Assembly (NCBI GenBank): GCA_030527825.1
Contig: JAUNAC010000001.1
Span: 558,001 to 622,000, forward strand
Reading direction: 5' to 3'
Length of the DNA stretch: 64,000 bases
Origin: Lautropia sp.
GTDB lineage: Bacteria; Pseudomonadota; Gammaproteobacteria; Burkholderiales; Burkholderiaceae_E
Under the pieces are notes generated by a model. It had not been told where the DNA came from and made no database searches. It saw only the letters and a list, made by a program, of their open reading frames with translations. The translations under genes were made by a program, and so were the position numbers. Each line of letters starts with the position of its first letter. Within the stretch, counting starts at the first letter, position 1. Shown here one piece after another: positions 28,231-38,909 of this stretch.

Positions 28231-30501
28231 CTAGATTTCCTGGGGATCAATGACCAGTTGCCAACGTATTCCCTTGATCTGATGGCCAGCCTGGCCAGTC
28301 ACACCGCTGGCGTGGTCGAGGGAACCGAGGGCGGCCTGCCAGGCGTTGAGCAGAGCGTGCAGGCTGGCGCGGTGATTACTTTCGATCAGGAGCTGAGCGC
28401 GGAAAACCTTGTTGATCTGGGCCATCGGCATGGGTACCGGGTCACAGATTTCCATGAGAACACCCGCGGGCAACGGCGGCACAGCGGAAGGTGGACGGTC
28501 ACCTGGCCCGTCGTGATTTTGCATTACATTGGCCGAACAGAATGCATGATGTGTAATGATGTGTTGTGACCCATCCGCAGCCCGCTGACAGCCTGTCAAC
28601 AGGGTATGGCGCGCGTCCTGCAGAAACGCCAGAGCACTGTCCAGATCGCGCGCCTGTGCCTGCAGCAGTGCCTGATAACTGAACGGGGGCAGGGCGCCTG
28701 CCTGGCGGTCAGCCAGCTGGGCCGCAGCAAAGCCGGGGTAATCATGATGGCGAAGGGCCTCGAACAGGGGATGCTCCGGATGACGGGTCTGAATGAGTGT
28801 GCGGGCGTGTTCGCATCGGTGCCGGCCAGCCCGGCCGGCGACCTGCATCAGCGTGGCAAACAGGCGCTCGGGGGCACGGAAGTCCGTGGTGAACAATCCG
28901 GCATCTGCATCCACGACAACGACCAGCGTCAGACGGTCAAAATCATGACCCTTGGCCAGCATTTGTGTACCGACCAGCAGGTTGGTCTGGCCGGCATGCA
29001 CCCGGTCCAGAAAGTCCTGTGTTGCGCCCTTGCGGCGTGCAACATCCCGATCCAGCCGTCCGATACGTGCTTCGGGAAAGAGGTCAGCCAGGGCGTCTTC
29101 CAGTTTCTGTGTGCCTCGACCTAACGGTGCCAGATCCTGGTTACCACAGTCAGGACAGGCACGTGGCACGGGCTGGGTGGCGGCGCAGTGGTGACAGACC
29201 AGACGGTAGCGCGGCGGGCGTGTGCGGGCGGCATCGGGCGGCATCGCGCGATGGGAGGCGGATGTCTGGCCCCGGGCCGGCGAGGTGCGGTGCAGCACCC
29301 GATAGGCATCACAGCGATCGCAGCGCGACAGCCAGCCGCAGGCGTCACAGCCCAGGACCGGAGCATAGCCCCGCCGGTTCAGAAACAGGAGCGCCTGCTC
29401 GCCCCGCGTCAGCGTGTCCTGGATTGCCTGCAGGCTTGCCGGGGCCAGTCCTTCCTGCGTGCTGGTGCCTTTGAGGTTCACCATCTGTATTGTTGGCAGG
29501 GCTGCCTGCCGGACGGCACGATGCTGCAGGCGGAGCAGCCGATAGCGCCCCTGCTGGGCATTGTGCCAGCTCTCCAGGGACGGCGTGGCCGAGCCGAGCA
29601 GCACCGGCAGGTTGCTCTTTTGGGCCCGGGCGACCGCCATGTCGCGGGCAGAATAGCGCAACCCTTCCTGCTGTTTGTAGGATGGGTCATGCTCCTCATC
29701 GACGATGATGCAGTCCAGGTGCGGCATGGGCACCAGAACGGCCAGTCGCGTCCCCAGGATGATGCGGGCCTGTCCACTGGCGGCGGCCAGCCAGTGCGCG
29801 GCACGTGCCGCATCCCCCATGTCACTGTGCAGGATTGCCATGGGTATCCCCGGGAAGCGCCGCTGCAGCAATGTCTGCAGGACGGGGGTCAGGCCGATTT
29901 CGGGCACCATCAGCAGAACCTGCGCCTGGGGATGGGCGGCCAGGCGCTGCGCCATCCAGTGGAGATACACCTCCGTCTTGCCGCTGCCGGTGATTCCGTA
30001 GAGGAGCCACGGTCGCAGGTTGTGTGCGCTCTCCTGCAGGGCGACGAGGACGGCCTGCTGTTCCGCATTCAACGCCGGTGGAGGCATCGTCTCCGGCGCA
30101 TCGTGGGCCGGCTGCGCCGCGGTGAAGTCCGCCAGTCGCGACCTTGCGTCTTTTCGGCTGCGCGAGGTGGGCGGCGTGCGCAGCAGCTTGGGCAGCGTGC
30201 CAACCGCCAGATCGGCCAGGCTGCCGTGGTAGTAGCGCGCCACAAAGCGCATGAAATCCAGCCAGGCCGCCGAGGGTGGCGGCAGGTCATGTCGAATGGC
30301 CTCGATCGGCCGGATGTCGTCCGGACTCAGCCCCCCTGACAGCGTGTCATGGCGTTGCAGGGCCAGTCCGGTGCGGCGTCCCTTGCCCCATGGCACGGTC
30401 ACCCAGTGACCCGTCGGATCGGCCGCTTCATCAGGACAGCGATAGCTGAAGCTGCCGGCAAGGGGGCCGTCAATCAGTACCTGGAGATAGGGAAGTGACA
30501 C
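28231..30501 (-). CDS. priA: Primosomal protein N' (replication restart helicase PriA)
   Basis: A 756-residue superfamily 2 helicase that reloads the replisome at stalled forks. Walker A is YGITGSGKTEVYL, the DEEH box VDEEHDPSYKQQ, then LGSATPSLES and the zinc-binding cysteines in LGCDACGWLSRCDRC, LVCHHC and ACPDCGNQ. Two stretches are longer than in E. coli PriA (732 aa): about 25 residues rich in Ser/Ala/Pro/Arg between the second and third zinc pairs, and about 35 residues with His/Asn in the C-terminal domain. The start is GTG with a weak ribosome site. It faces the origin-like region and precedes rep. Confidence 0.93.
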   Translation of the reverse strand: MSLPYLQVLIDGPLAGSFSYRCPDEAADPTGHWVTVPWGKGRRTGLALQRHDTLSGGLSPDDIRPIEAIRHDLPPPSAAWLDFMRFVARYYHGSLADLAVGTLPKLLRTPPTSRSRKDARSRLADFTAAQPAHDAPETMPPPALNAEQQAVLVALQESAHNLRPWLLYGITGSGKTEVYLHWMAQRLAAHPQAQVLLMVPEIGLTPVLQTLLQRRFPGIPMAILHSDMGDAARAAHWLAAASGQARIILGTRLAVLVPMPHLDCIIVDEEHDPSYKQQEGLRYSARDMAVARAQKSNLPVLLGSATPSLESWHNAQQGRYRLLRLQHRAVRQAALPTIQMVNLKGTSTQEGLAPASLQAIQDTLTRGEQALLFLNRRGYAPVLGCDACGWLSRCDRCDAYRVLHRTSPARGQTSASHRAMPPDAARTRPPRYRLVCHHCAATQPVPRACPDCGNQDLAPLGRGTQKLEDALADLFPEARIGRLDRDVARRKGATQDFLDRVHAGQTNLLVGTQMLAKGHDFDRLTLVVVVDADAGLFTTDFRAPERLFATLMQVAGRAGRHRCEHARTLIQTRHPEHPLFEALRHHDYPGFAAAQLADRQAGALPPFSYQALLQAQARDLDSALAFLQDARHTLLTGCQRAADGSQHIITHHAFCSANVMQNHDGPGDRPPSAVPPLPAGVLMEICDPVPMPMAQINKVFRAQLLIESNHRASLHALLNAWQAALGSLDHASGVTGQAGHQIKGIRWQLVIDPQEI

Positions 30502-30839
30502 GATGGAACAGAAAGACGGCGATCAAAGAGGCAGAAAGGATCCGGCGCCGGCGATACGGGCCGGTGGCGATATTGTGCCGCAGAGTGTGGCCTGGTTTGC
30601 ACCTCGGGTTGCCGGGGCGTTTTCGGGTGTCACGGTATGGGTCTTGCGTATGCAGGCGGGGTCTTGTGGTAGCCGTGTTGAGCCTGTGGCCGTTGGGCGA
30701 CGCCCTGTTGTCGGGCACAGCGACACTCGGTCGATCGGGTTGCGAGGAGTGCACGAATCTTACATTCGGGATGGCGGCAGAAATTCAAGTGATTTAAAGA
30801 GAACGAATGCAAACAACTGATAATAAAAGAGTTTTCAGT

Positions 30840-30870
30840 TTATTCACAAAAACTGTGGATAACTCTGTGA
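30840..30870. repeat. DnaA-box module, copy A
   Basis: TTATTCACA (30840) faces TGTGGATAA (30854) five bases later, and TGTGA follows at 30866. Both boxes are perfect. This 31-base arrangement recurs at 31334, 31718 and, degenerate, 31513. Confidence 0.75.
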
Positions 30871-31333
30871 TAAAAATCGCCCAATCGGCCTCAAACCCGC
30901 ATGATCTCTGGAAAAGAGGTGCATTGCCCAGAATTCGGACAAAGAAAAATACCTTATTAATCAGTGGCTTAAAAATTTGCTGGTTCGATTTGCACAATGG
31001 GTGCGGGTTGTGGCAGCCAGATCGGTGTGCTGTGCATAACCACCGAAATGGCCTATTTTCAGGTTAGGGAGCGCTCGCATACGCGCCAAAGCTGAAAGAT
31101 CCTACTGCTATGAATTTTGACCTGCCGATTAGGGATCGACGGCGGCTGGTGGGTTACAGACGGTGGGGGCATTTGATGGGAGCGGGCAAAGCAAGTTTCA
31201 TCATCACAACCGTCTGTCGGCTGCGTATTGCAGGATAGGCGGCCAAGGTGTGGTCATCCGGCCTCAGGGTAAGGTCTGGTGATGGCCAGCCATGTTGTGC
31301 GGGCATACCGTCTGTCGGAGCGAATACCGCAGT

Positions 31334-31364
31334 TTTTTCACAAAAACGGTGGATAAGTATGTGA
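31334..31364. repeat. DnaA-box module, copy B
   Basis: TTTTTCACA and GGTGGATAA, each one base from a perfect box, with TGTGA 26 bases from the module start, the same spacing as copy A. The five-base spacer AAAAC is identical to copy A. Confidence 0.7.
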
Positions 31365-31512
31365 ACTTGCTCAGGGAAAGCCGGATAAACCGTGTATCCA
31401 TGCGCCTTTTCAAAGCTCTGCCCAATTAATAGGCGGTGTGTCTGCCGCTGCAGACGAGTGGTCTGTCAAGGACTAAGCTACGGGTGCCTGCAGGGAAAAT
31501 GCGTGTTCCGGG

Positions 31513-31543
31513 TTGTCCCCAGAAACTGGGGATAACCATGTGG
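31513..31543. repeat. DnaA-box module, degenerate copy D
   Basis: TTGTCCCCA and TGGGGATAA with TGTGG at offset 26 keep the module's spacing, but the left box has three changes. It also forms a local hairpin-like dyad around CCCAG/CTGGG. Confidence 0.5.
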
Positions 31544-31717
31544 GTTATGCGGGAGCAAGCCCCTGGGAGCCGCATGATCGGTTGTTTCATACGCTGTGCT
31601 ACCTTTTTGATCGCAAGAGCCATCGTTCTCGCCGGCGCAAGCCGCGTGCTGACCAACGGTCGTCGGTGAGCGCCTGAACGGCCGTGGGGGGGTCCGTCAA
31701 GACCTGGTCCTGTGCGC

Positions 31718-31748
31718 TTTTTCACAGATTCAGTGGATAAGTGTGTGA
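31718..31748. repeat. DnaA-box module, copy C
   Basis: TTTTTCACA and AGTGGATAA, each one base from consensus, with TGTGA at offset 26 as in copies A and B. Confidence 0.7.
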
Positions 31749-31985
31749 GCAGGGAGCGGGCAAGCTCATGAGGGCCAGTGCTCATGCGGCTTGGCAACGG
31801 GTTGCCTGTTTTTTAGTCAATCGGAGAATCCTCTGGAGTGCAGGGTATTTTTTGTTGCCTTGTCAGAACAGCTGGTACAGGCCATGGCGAATCAGGAAGA
31901 AATGTGTGGATAACTTTCCTATGGCAAATCCTGTTCGAGTTGTCAAATAAGCATGGCTGTCTCGTTATACAGCTTTGCGTGGCAT

Positions 31986-32041
31986 GAGAAATATATAAAT
32001 ATCTATTAAAAACAATATCTTAACCATATTTTAGTGAAATT
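31986..32041. other. AT-rich stretch, candidate DNA-unwinding element
   Basis: Only about one base in six is G or C across these 56 bases, in otherwise GC-rich DNA. It lies between the DnaA boxes at 31905 and 32081. Confidence 0.5.
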
Positions 32042-32138
32042 CGTCTGACGAGGTGGCCGCAAATACTCAGCGTGCTGTCCTGTGGATAACTTTAGGGATA
32101 AGTGGAAAACGTGATGGAAAATAGGTCAGGTATATGAA

Positions 32139-32172
32139 AATAGGGGGTGTGATGAATGTCACGCCCCCTATT
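32139..32172 (-). terminator. Terminator downstream of the sugar transporter gene
   Basis: Stem AATAGGGGG (32139-32147) pairs with CCCCCTATT (32164-32172), extended by TGTGA/TCACG with one wobble. Both sides carry A/T runs. It follows the leftward glk-transporter unit by 27 bases and shields the origin-like region from its transcription. Confidence 0.8.
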
Positions 32173-32198
32173 TTTGTCAGCCGGTCAAATCGGGTGTT

Positions 32199-33479
32199 TC
32201 AGGTGCTGCTGCCGGCTTTGTAGCCGAACAGGCCAAAGTAGATGATGTAGGCATAGCAAAGGGCGGCAATGCCGAATGAGGGAAGCAGCCCCGCGCCATC
32301 AGCGACAGCGCCCTGGATCAGGGGAATGGCGGCGCCACCAACAATGGCTGTTGCCAGAATGCCGGATGCCGCGCTGGTGTGCCTTCCCAGCCCGTGGGTG
32401 GCCAGCGAGAAGATGGTCGGAAACATGATGGAGTTGAAGAATCCAATAGCCAACAGGGCGTACATGGCGGTGTGTCCGCCTTGTGAAATGGCCAGCAGAA
32501 TCAGGAGCACATTCACGAGTGCGTTAAAGCTCAGGTACAGGCCGGGCCGGATGATGTTGAGCAGGTAGCCCCCCAGGAAGCGGCCTACCATGGCACCACC
32601 CCAGTAGTACGTAAGATAGTGCGCGGCGGTGTTATCTGGCAGGCCGGCCACTTCCGGCAGCTTCATGACACTGACCAGCAGGCTGCCGATGGCGACTTCA
32701 GCGCCCACATAGCAGAAGATCCCCAGGGAGCCCAGCTTCAGATGGCGGTAATGCCAGGCGCTGCCCTTGTCATCGCCCTGATTCGTGGAATTTTCCTGTG
32801 CGATTTTTTCGGCTGCAGGCAGCTTGAGAAAGCTCACTACCACGGCCAGCACAGCCAGAATCACAGCCAGGACGAGATACGGATGCTGAACAGACGCGGC
32901 TTGTTCGGACTGATAGCGGGCCAGTTGCACTGGGTCGAGTGCGGCCTGCTGCTCTGGCGTGAGAATTGCCGTGCTCAGGATGAACAGGGCACCCACCGAC
33001 GGGGCAACGGTGGTTCCCAGCGAGTTAAATGCTTGTACCAGCGTCAGGGTTCGGGCTTCTTTGCCGGGTGCGCTCAGCAGGGTGACGTAGGGATTGCCGG
33101 AGACCTGCAGTAGTGTCACGCCACTGGCCAGAATGAAGAGCGCCCCCAGGAAGATTCCGTAGGATTTGGATGCAGCTGCAGGGTAGAACAGCGCACACCC
33201 CAGCGCGGCAATCAGAAAGCCACCGATGACGCCATTCTTGTAGCCAAGCCGGGTGATGAACTTGCCAAAGGGAATCGACGTGATGGCGTAGGCAGTGAAG
33301 AAGCAGAACTGTACCAGCAGCGCCTGGGTATAGTTCAGCGAGAAGACTTCCTTGAGGTGTGGAACCAGGATGTCGTTCAGGCAGGTAATGAACCCCATCA
33401 TGAAGAACAGGCTGGTCAGGATGCTGAGTGCCCGGTTGTTGTTTTGCGTTTGGGCGACATCAGGCACTGCAGTTGGCAT
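32199..33479 (-). CDS. FucP/GluP-type sugar:proton symporter (MFS)
   Basis: A 426-residue, twelve-helix major facilitator protein of the fucose-galactose-glucose:H+ symporter family. Typical segments are FFMMGFITCLNDILVPHLK (helix 1), FFTAYAITSIPFGKFITRLGYK, LQVSGNPYVTLL and TLVQAFNSLGTTVAP, and near the end FNSIMFPTIFSLATHGLG. AGGAG lies upstream of the ATG. With the adjoining glucokinase gene, 95 bases before it on the same strand, it suggests glucose or galactose uptake followed by cytoplasmic phosphorylation. The exact sugar is inferred only. Confidence 0.85.
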   Translation of the reverse strand: MPTAVPDVAQTQNNNRALSILTSLFFMMGFITCLNDILVPHLKEVFSLNYTQALLVQFCFFTAYAITSIPFGKFITRLGYKNGVIGGFLIAALGCALFYPAAASKSYGIFLGALFILASGVTLLQVSGNPYVTLLSAPGKEARTLTLVQAFNSLGTTVAPSVGALFILSTAILTPEQQAALDPVQLARYQSEQAASVQHPYLVLAVILAVLAVVVSFLKLPAAEKIAQENSTNQGDDKGSAWHYRHLKLGSLGIFCYVGAEVAIGSLLVSVMKLPEVAGLPDNTAAHYLTYYWGGAMVGRFLGGYLLNIIRPGLYLSFNALVNVLLILLAISQGGHTAMYALLAIGFFNSIMFPTIFSLATHGLGRHTSAASGILATAIVGGAAIPLIQGAVADGAGLLPSFGIAALCYAYIIYFGLFGYKAGSST

Positions 33480-33574
33480 GGTGTTTCTCCTCTTGTCTTT
33501 TCTGTTGAGTGGGTGCCGCCTGCAAGCAGCACCAGGAACGCCCCCGTCGGATGCGGGGTTTGCTGAAGTGTGAT

Positions 33575-34567
33575 TCAGGCATCAATTTGATTGGTGAGTG
33601 CAACGGCAGCACCAACCAGACCGGGGTTTGGGCTCAGGACAATATAGACAGGAATCCCGGCCAGATAGCCTTCGAAACGACCTTTATTCTCGAATCGGTT
33701 GCGAAATGGCGAAGTAACGAAATAATCAATGAAGCGACGTATGATGCCGCCACAGAGATATACGCCGCCGCGGGCTCCCAGGGTCAGCGCCAGATTGGAC
33801 GACACGGTGCCAAGCATTGCACAGAAAATATCCAGACTGAGGCGTGCAAGAGGTGAGTACCCACTTAATGCCTGTTTGCTGATTTCAGAGGCATTGAGCG
33901 CCGGGCGTTCGATCCCTTCGCGATCGGCCAGGGCTTCGTAGATCAGGGATAGACCCGCACCGGACAGGAAGCGTTCGGCCGAGACGTGACCATGCTTGCG
34001 ATTGGCATATTGCCAGATGTGAATCTCGGTGTGATCGAATGGACTGAAGCTGACGTGGCCGCCCTCGCCGGAAAGGGCGGTATAGCCCCCCTCTCCGTTG
34101 GGGATCAGGCCCGAGACGCCCAGGCCCGTACCCGGACCGATGACAGCGATTGGGGTTTCATCTACCGGGGTAGTGCCACCGACCTGCAAAAGCTCCCGTT
34201 TGGGCAGGTGTGGGATCGAGAGAGCCTGTGCCGTGAAATCGTTCAGCAGGATCAGCGTATCCAGTTCGAGCGCCTGACGGGTGGTCTCGATCGAAAATGC
34301 CCAGTGGTGATTGGTCATCTGCACCCAGTCCCCGATAATCGGGTTGGCAATGGCGATAGCCGCGTGCTTGATGATGGGCTGGCCCGCTTTGGTCAAGTAG
34401 GCCCGGATGGCAGCATGCAGGCTGTCGTATTCCTTGGTCGAGAGGGTTTCAATATGCTCAAGTTCCAGGGGGGAGGTTTCCAGCGCAAAGCGGGCATTGG
34501 TGCCACCTACATCAGCCACCAGCCGTGGCCAGTTGCCGTCTTTTTTGCTGGATTTGGTTGTGGCCAT
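33575..34567 (-). CDS. glk: Glucokinase
   Basis: A 330-residue ATP-dependent hexokinase of the bacterial Glk family that makes glucose 6-phosphate. The phosphate motif [14 protein letters not shown] is near 16-29, [12 protein letters not shown] holds the catalytic Asp region, [15 protein letters not shown] and [13 protein letters not shown] bind the sugar, and [11 protein letters not shown] is the ATP-site end. I chose the ATG at 34567, which has AAGGAG eight bases upstream; the frame's extension to 34624 adds 19 residues without one. It is co-directional with, and probably co-transcribed with, the sugar transporter. Confidence 0.93.
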   Translation of the reverse strand: MATTKSSKKDGNWPRLVADVGGTNARFALETSPLELEHIETLSTKEYDSLHAAIRAYLTKAGQPIIKHAAIAIANPIIGDWVQMTNHHWAFSIETTRQALELDTLILLNDFTAQALSIPHLPKRELLQVGGTTPVDETPIAVIGPGTGLGVSGLIPNGEGGYTALSGEGGHVSFSPFDHTEIHIWQYANRKHGHVSAERFLSGAGLSLIYEALADREGIERPALNASEISKQALSGYSPLARLSLDIFCAMLGTVSSNLALTLGARGGVYLCGGIIRRFIDYFVTSPFRNRFENKGRFEGYLAGIPVYIVLSPNPGLVGAAVALTNQIDA

Positions 34568-34926
34568 GAAAAACGCTCCTTTCCTTGTTTTTTGTTGAAT
34601 GTCCAAGGCGTTGCAACTCTGCACGATATCGCCGGGGCGACGACATTGCGGATGATGATCGGCGCGGTTGATGATGGTTGTTCAATCAACCTGAACGCGG
34701 CACCTGCATCGGCTGTGTCGGCCAAGTGTGCAATCCATGTACTTCTGAAGCAGACGCCCTGTTGAAACCCGTTGTCTGGGATTATGCGGCACTTTGCGCG
34801 GAAGGCTTGCGATATTCCACACATCTCCAGGTCGAGCATGATGGGCGGGTCAATGAGCTCAGGGGCAGGAAAGGATAGCCTGATACGACGTTGCTGCCAG
34901 TCTGGACAGGCAGGCCCTGGGGGCTG
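34568..34926. other. Intergenic region between hemE and glk
   Basis: About 360 bases. It should hold the end of the atp-hemE transcript and the promoter of glk. I see only a small stem, GGTTG/CAACC near 34676-34691, and no convincing terminator or ORF. Confidence 0.4.
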
Positions 34927-36036
34927 TCAGGCGAAGGGGGAACTACGCAGGCGTCGGCTATGGGCATGCACGGTATCAACCAGGACAGCTACATGTTCTG
35001 GCGGGGTAAATTGCGATATGCCGTGCCCAAGATTGAATACGTGACCACGTCCCGTGTTGGCTGCTCCATAGCTGTCAAGGGTCCGGATGGTCTGTTCGCG
35101 CACCTGTTCTGGCGTGGTCAGTAGCGCCATGGGATCAAGATTGCCTTGCAGGACACAGGTTGGCCCGACCCGTTTGCGAGCTGTGGCCAGATTCATGCTC
35201 CAGTCAATACCGATGGCATTAGCGCCGCTGCGGGCCAGATCTTCCAGCCAGGGGGCGCTTCCTTTGGTGAACAGGATGGTAGGAACACTCTCGCACTGCA
35301 CGTCACCCTGCTCGGTTCGTTCCTGACGTGACGGTGTGAGCTTCTGCAGGATACGACGCATGTAGGCGAGTGAAAACTGCTGGTACAACCCATCAGGCAG
35401 AATTCCGCCCCAGGTATCAAAGATCATGATCGCCTGTGCGCCGGCCTCAATCTGGGCGTTGAGGTAGCTGGTGACGGCCCGTGCATTGATCTCCAGAAGC
35501 CGGTGCAGGAGATCAGGGCGCTGATACATCATGCGCCTGATGGTATGAAAATCGGTCCCTCCCCGACCTTCGACCATATAGCAGGCCAGCGTCCATGGGC
35601 TGCCAGCAAAGCCGATCAGAGGCACTTTTCCGTCCAGTGCTTGGCGAATGGTTTGGACGGCAGCAAGCACGTAGCCGAGTTTGTCAACGGGGTCCGGTAC
35701 GAAAAGCGCCCGGACGTCGGCTTCATTCCGTATGGGGCGTTCCAGCCGTGGACCCTCTCCCTGCTGGAAGCTTAGGCCGAGTTCCATGGCATCCGGAATG
35801 GTCAGGATGTCCGAAAAGAGGATGGCAGCATCCAGCGGGAAACGCGCGAGCGGCTGCAGCGTGACTTCACAGGCAAGCTCTGGCGTCTTGCACAATGCCA
35901 GGAAATTGCCGGCACGGGCACGGGTTTCGTTGTATTCAGGCAGGTAGCGTCCGGCCTGCCTCATCAACCAGACCGGGGTGTAGTCGGTCACCTGGCCACG
36001 CAGGGCCCTCAGGAATGTATCGTTTTTGGAGGACAA
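34927..36036 (-). CDS. hemE: Uroporphyrinogen decarboxylase
   Basis: Cytoplasmic haem-pathway enzyme that removes four carboxylates from uroporphyrinogen III to give coproporphyrinogen III. Its 369 residues show the N-terminal [13 protein letters not shown] signature (23-35), [15 protein letters not shown]-type active-site piece seen as [15 protein letters not shown], and [18 protein letters not shown]. The best start is a TTG at 36036: the family N-terminus KNDTFLRAL begins three codons later, and no ATG or GTG is near. The atpC stop lies three bases upstream, so hemE is probably translated by coupling at the end of the atp transcript. Confidence 0.93.
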   Translation of the reverse strand: MSSKNDTFLRALRGQVTDYTPVWLMRQAGRYLPEYNETRARAGNFLALCKTPELACEVTLQPLARFPLDAAILFSDILTIPDAMELGLSFQQGEGPRLERPIRNEADVRALFVPDPVDKLGYVLAAVQTIRQALDGKVPLIGFAGSPWTLACYMVEGRGGTDFHTIRRMMYQRPDLLHRLLEINARAVTSYLNAQIEAGAQAIMIFDTWGGILPDGLYQQFSLAYMRRILQKLTPSRQERTEQGDVQCESVPTILFTKGSAPWLEDLARSGANAIGIDWSMNLATARKRVGPTCVLQGNLDPMALLTTPEQVREQTIRTLDSYGAANTGRGHVFNLGHGISQFTPPEHVAVLVDTVHAHSRRLRSSPFA

Positions 36037-36038
36037 AA

Positions 36039-36455
36039 TCAGCGCGTCCGGAATCTGCGAATGGTTTGTATCTGGGCCGTGATGGAGGCCAGTTCTGAAT
36101 GAGCGCGGGCCAGATCCAGCTGGGTCCTGGCTGAGCTGAGCGCTTCCTCCGCGGCACGTCTGGCTTCCTTGGCCCTCGCTTCATCAAGATCGGCACCGCG
36201 TATGGCGGTATCGGCCAGTACGGTGACCAGATTGGGCTGGATTTCCAGGATGCCGCCGGCCACAAAGATCAGCTCATCCCGATTCTGCCCCGGGACGCGG
36301 ATGCGCACGGCACCAGGTTTGATGCGGGTGATCAACGGGGTGTGATTGGGGTAGACACCAAGCTCACCGACTTCCCCGGGCAGTGCGACAAATTCCGCTG
36401 GCCCGGAAAAAATCGATTCTTCGGCGCTGACCACCTCGACTTGAATCGTGTTCAT
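36039..36455 (-). CDS. atpC: ATP synthase F1 epsilon subunit
   Basis: A 138-residue central-stalk subunit that also inhibits idle hydrolysis. The N-terminal beta barrel contains [30 protein letters not shown], of which [12 protein letters not shown] is the family hallmark, and the C-terminal helical hairpin begins [18 protein letters not shown]. It follows atpD by 45 bases and ends three bases before the hemE start codon. Confidence 0.95.
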   Translation of the reverse strand: MNTIQVEVVSAEESIFSGPAEFVALPGEVGELGVYPNHTPLITRIKPGAVRIRVPGQNRDELIFVAGGILEIQPNLVTVLADTAIRGADLDEARAKEARRAAEEALSSARTQLDLARAHSELASITAQIQTIRRFRTR

Positions 36456-36500
36456 GAGGTTTGGGCTCTCGCAGATCAGTTATCTAGGCAAAGTAACCGC

Positions 36501-37970
<1,470 letters not shown>

Positions 37971-38840
37971 TCAGACGGCTGCGGCGCCGCCGACGATTTC
38001 ACTGAGTTCCTGGGTAATGGCTGCCTGTCGTGCCTTGTTGTAAGACAATTGCAGCTCATTGATGATTTTCTTGGCATTGTCGGAGGCTGCCTTCATGGCC
38101 ACGACCCTGGCGCTGTGTTCCGACGCCATGTTTTCCGCCAGCGCCTGATATATCAGCGCGTCAATGTAGCGAATCATCAGCTCGTCCAGCACCGCCTGGG
38201 GACTGGGTTCATACACGTAGTCCCAAGAGTAGCCAGGATCAGGACGATCCAGACTGCCTTCCGGTATGGGAAGCAGCTGCTCGACCACCGGGGTCTGAGT
38301 CATGGTGTTGACGAAGCGCGTATATGCCAGATAGACAGCATCTATGGTGCCATTCAGAAAATCGTCGATCTGAACCTTGATAATCGGAATGAGCTTTTCG
38401 ATACGCGGCACGTCACCGGGTTGAACAAGATGTGAAACGATCTTGACCCCATGGCGATGCATGAATCCCAGACCTTTGGAGCCGATTGCTGTGGCCTGAA
38501 TCTGGGCCCCCTGCTCATGCAGGGTCTGCATCTTCTGTGTGACAGCTCGAAAGATGTTCGTGTTCAGCCCACCGCATAGCCCCTTGTCACTGCTGACGAG
38601 GATGATCCCGGCCTTCCTGATCTGCTCGCGCTGTTTCATGAAGGGGTGAACATATTCGGGATTGGCGTTGGACAGGTGGGCCGTGATGTCGCGTATCTTG
38701 TCGGCATAGGGGCGGGCCTGGCGCATGCGATCTTGAGCCTTGCGCATTTTGGATACCGAGACCATTTCCATCGCCTTGGTGATCTTCTGCGTATTTTTGA
38801 CGCTTTTGATCTGGTTCCGAATTTCTTTGCTACTTGCCAT
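37971..38840 (-). CDS. atpG: ATP synthase F1 gamma subunit
   Basis: The rotor shaft, 289 residues. The N-terminal helix [20 protein letters not shown] and the C-terminal helix with [28 protein letters not shown] (core [19 protein letters not shown]) form the coiled coil inside the alpha-beta ring; [14 protein letters not shown] is the conserved centre. Standard length and order between atpA and atpD. Confidence 0.97.
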   Translation of the reverse strand: MASSKEIRNQIKSVKNTQKITKAMEMVSVSKMRKAQDRMRQARPYADKIRDITAHLSNANPEYVHPFMKQREQIRKAGIILVSSDKGLCGGLNTNIFRAVTQKMQTLHEQGAQIQATAIGSKGLGFMHRHGVKIVSHLVQPGDVPRIEKLIPIIKVQIDDFLNGTIDAVYLAYTRFVNTMTQTPVVEQLLPIPEGSLDRPDPGYSWDYVYEPSPQAVLDELMIRYIDALIYQALAENMASEHSARVVAMKAASDNAKKIINELQLSYNKARQAAITQELSEIVGGAAAV

Positions 38841-38909
38841 AGTGGGAGAAACTCATTGACGCACCACGGATGCGGTGCGATTCAGCCTGGAGGCGGTGAT
38901 TGAGGACAG

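Larger units (their letters stand above)
30502..32198. other. 1.7-kb gene-free region with DnaA-box array: candidate replication origin
   Basis: No ORF here is convincing. Perfect TTATNCACA boxes lie at 30840 (+), 30854 (-), 31031 (-), 31905 (-) and 32081 (-); one-mismatch boxes at 31334, 31348, 31527, 31718 and 31732. Several are arranged as inward-facing pairs. An AT-rich stretch lies at 31986-32041 between the last two boxes, as expected for an unwinding element. These are standard features of bacterial oriC. Against it: dnaA is not adjacent, the ATP synthase operon would be read toward it, and my hand counts show G over C on the + strand on the left side, where an origin here predicts the reverse. 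Confidence 0.6.

Noticed and set aside
29188-30339. 383-codon ORF on the + strand
   Set aside because: It is antisense to priA, which has all helicase motifs; the opposite frame is a by-product of base composition.
30495-30820. Two overlapping ORFs of about 100 codons after priA
   Set aside because: Both are Arg/Gly-rich frames of a G-rich strand with no start signals or known domain.
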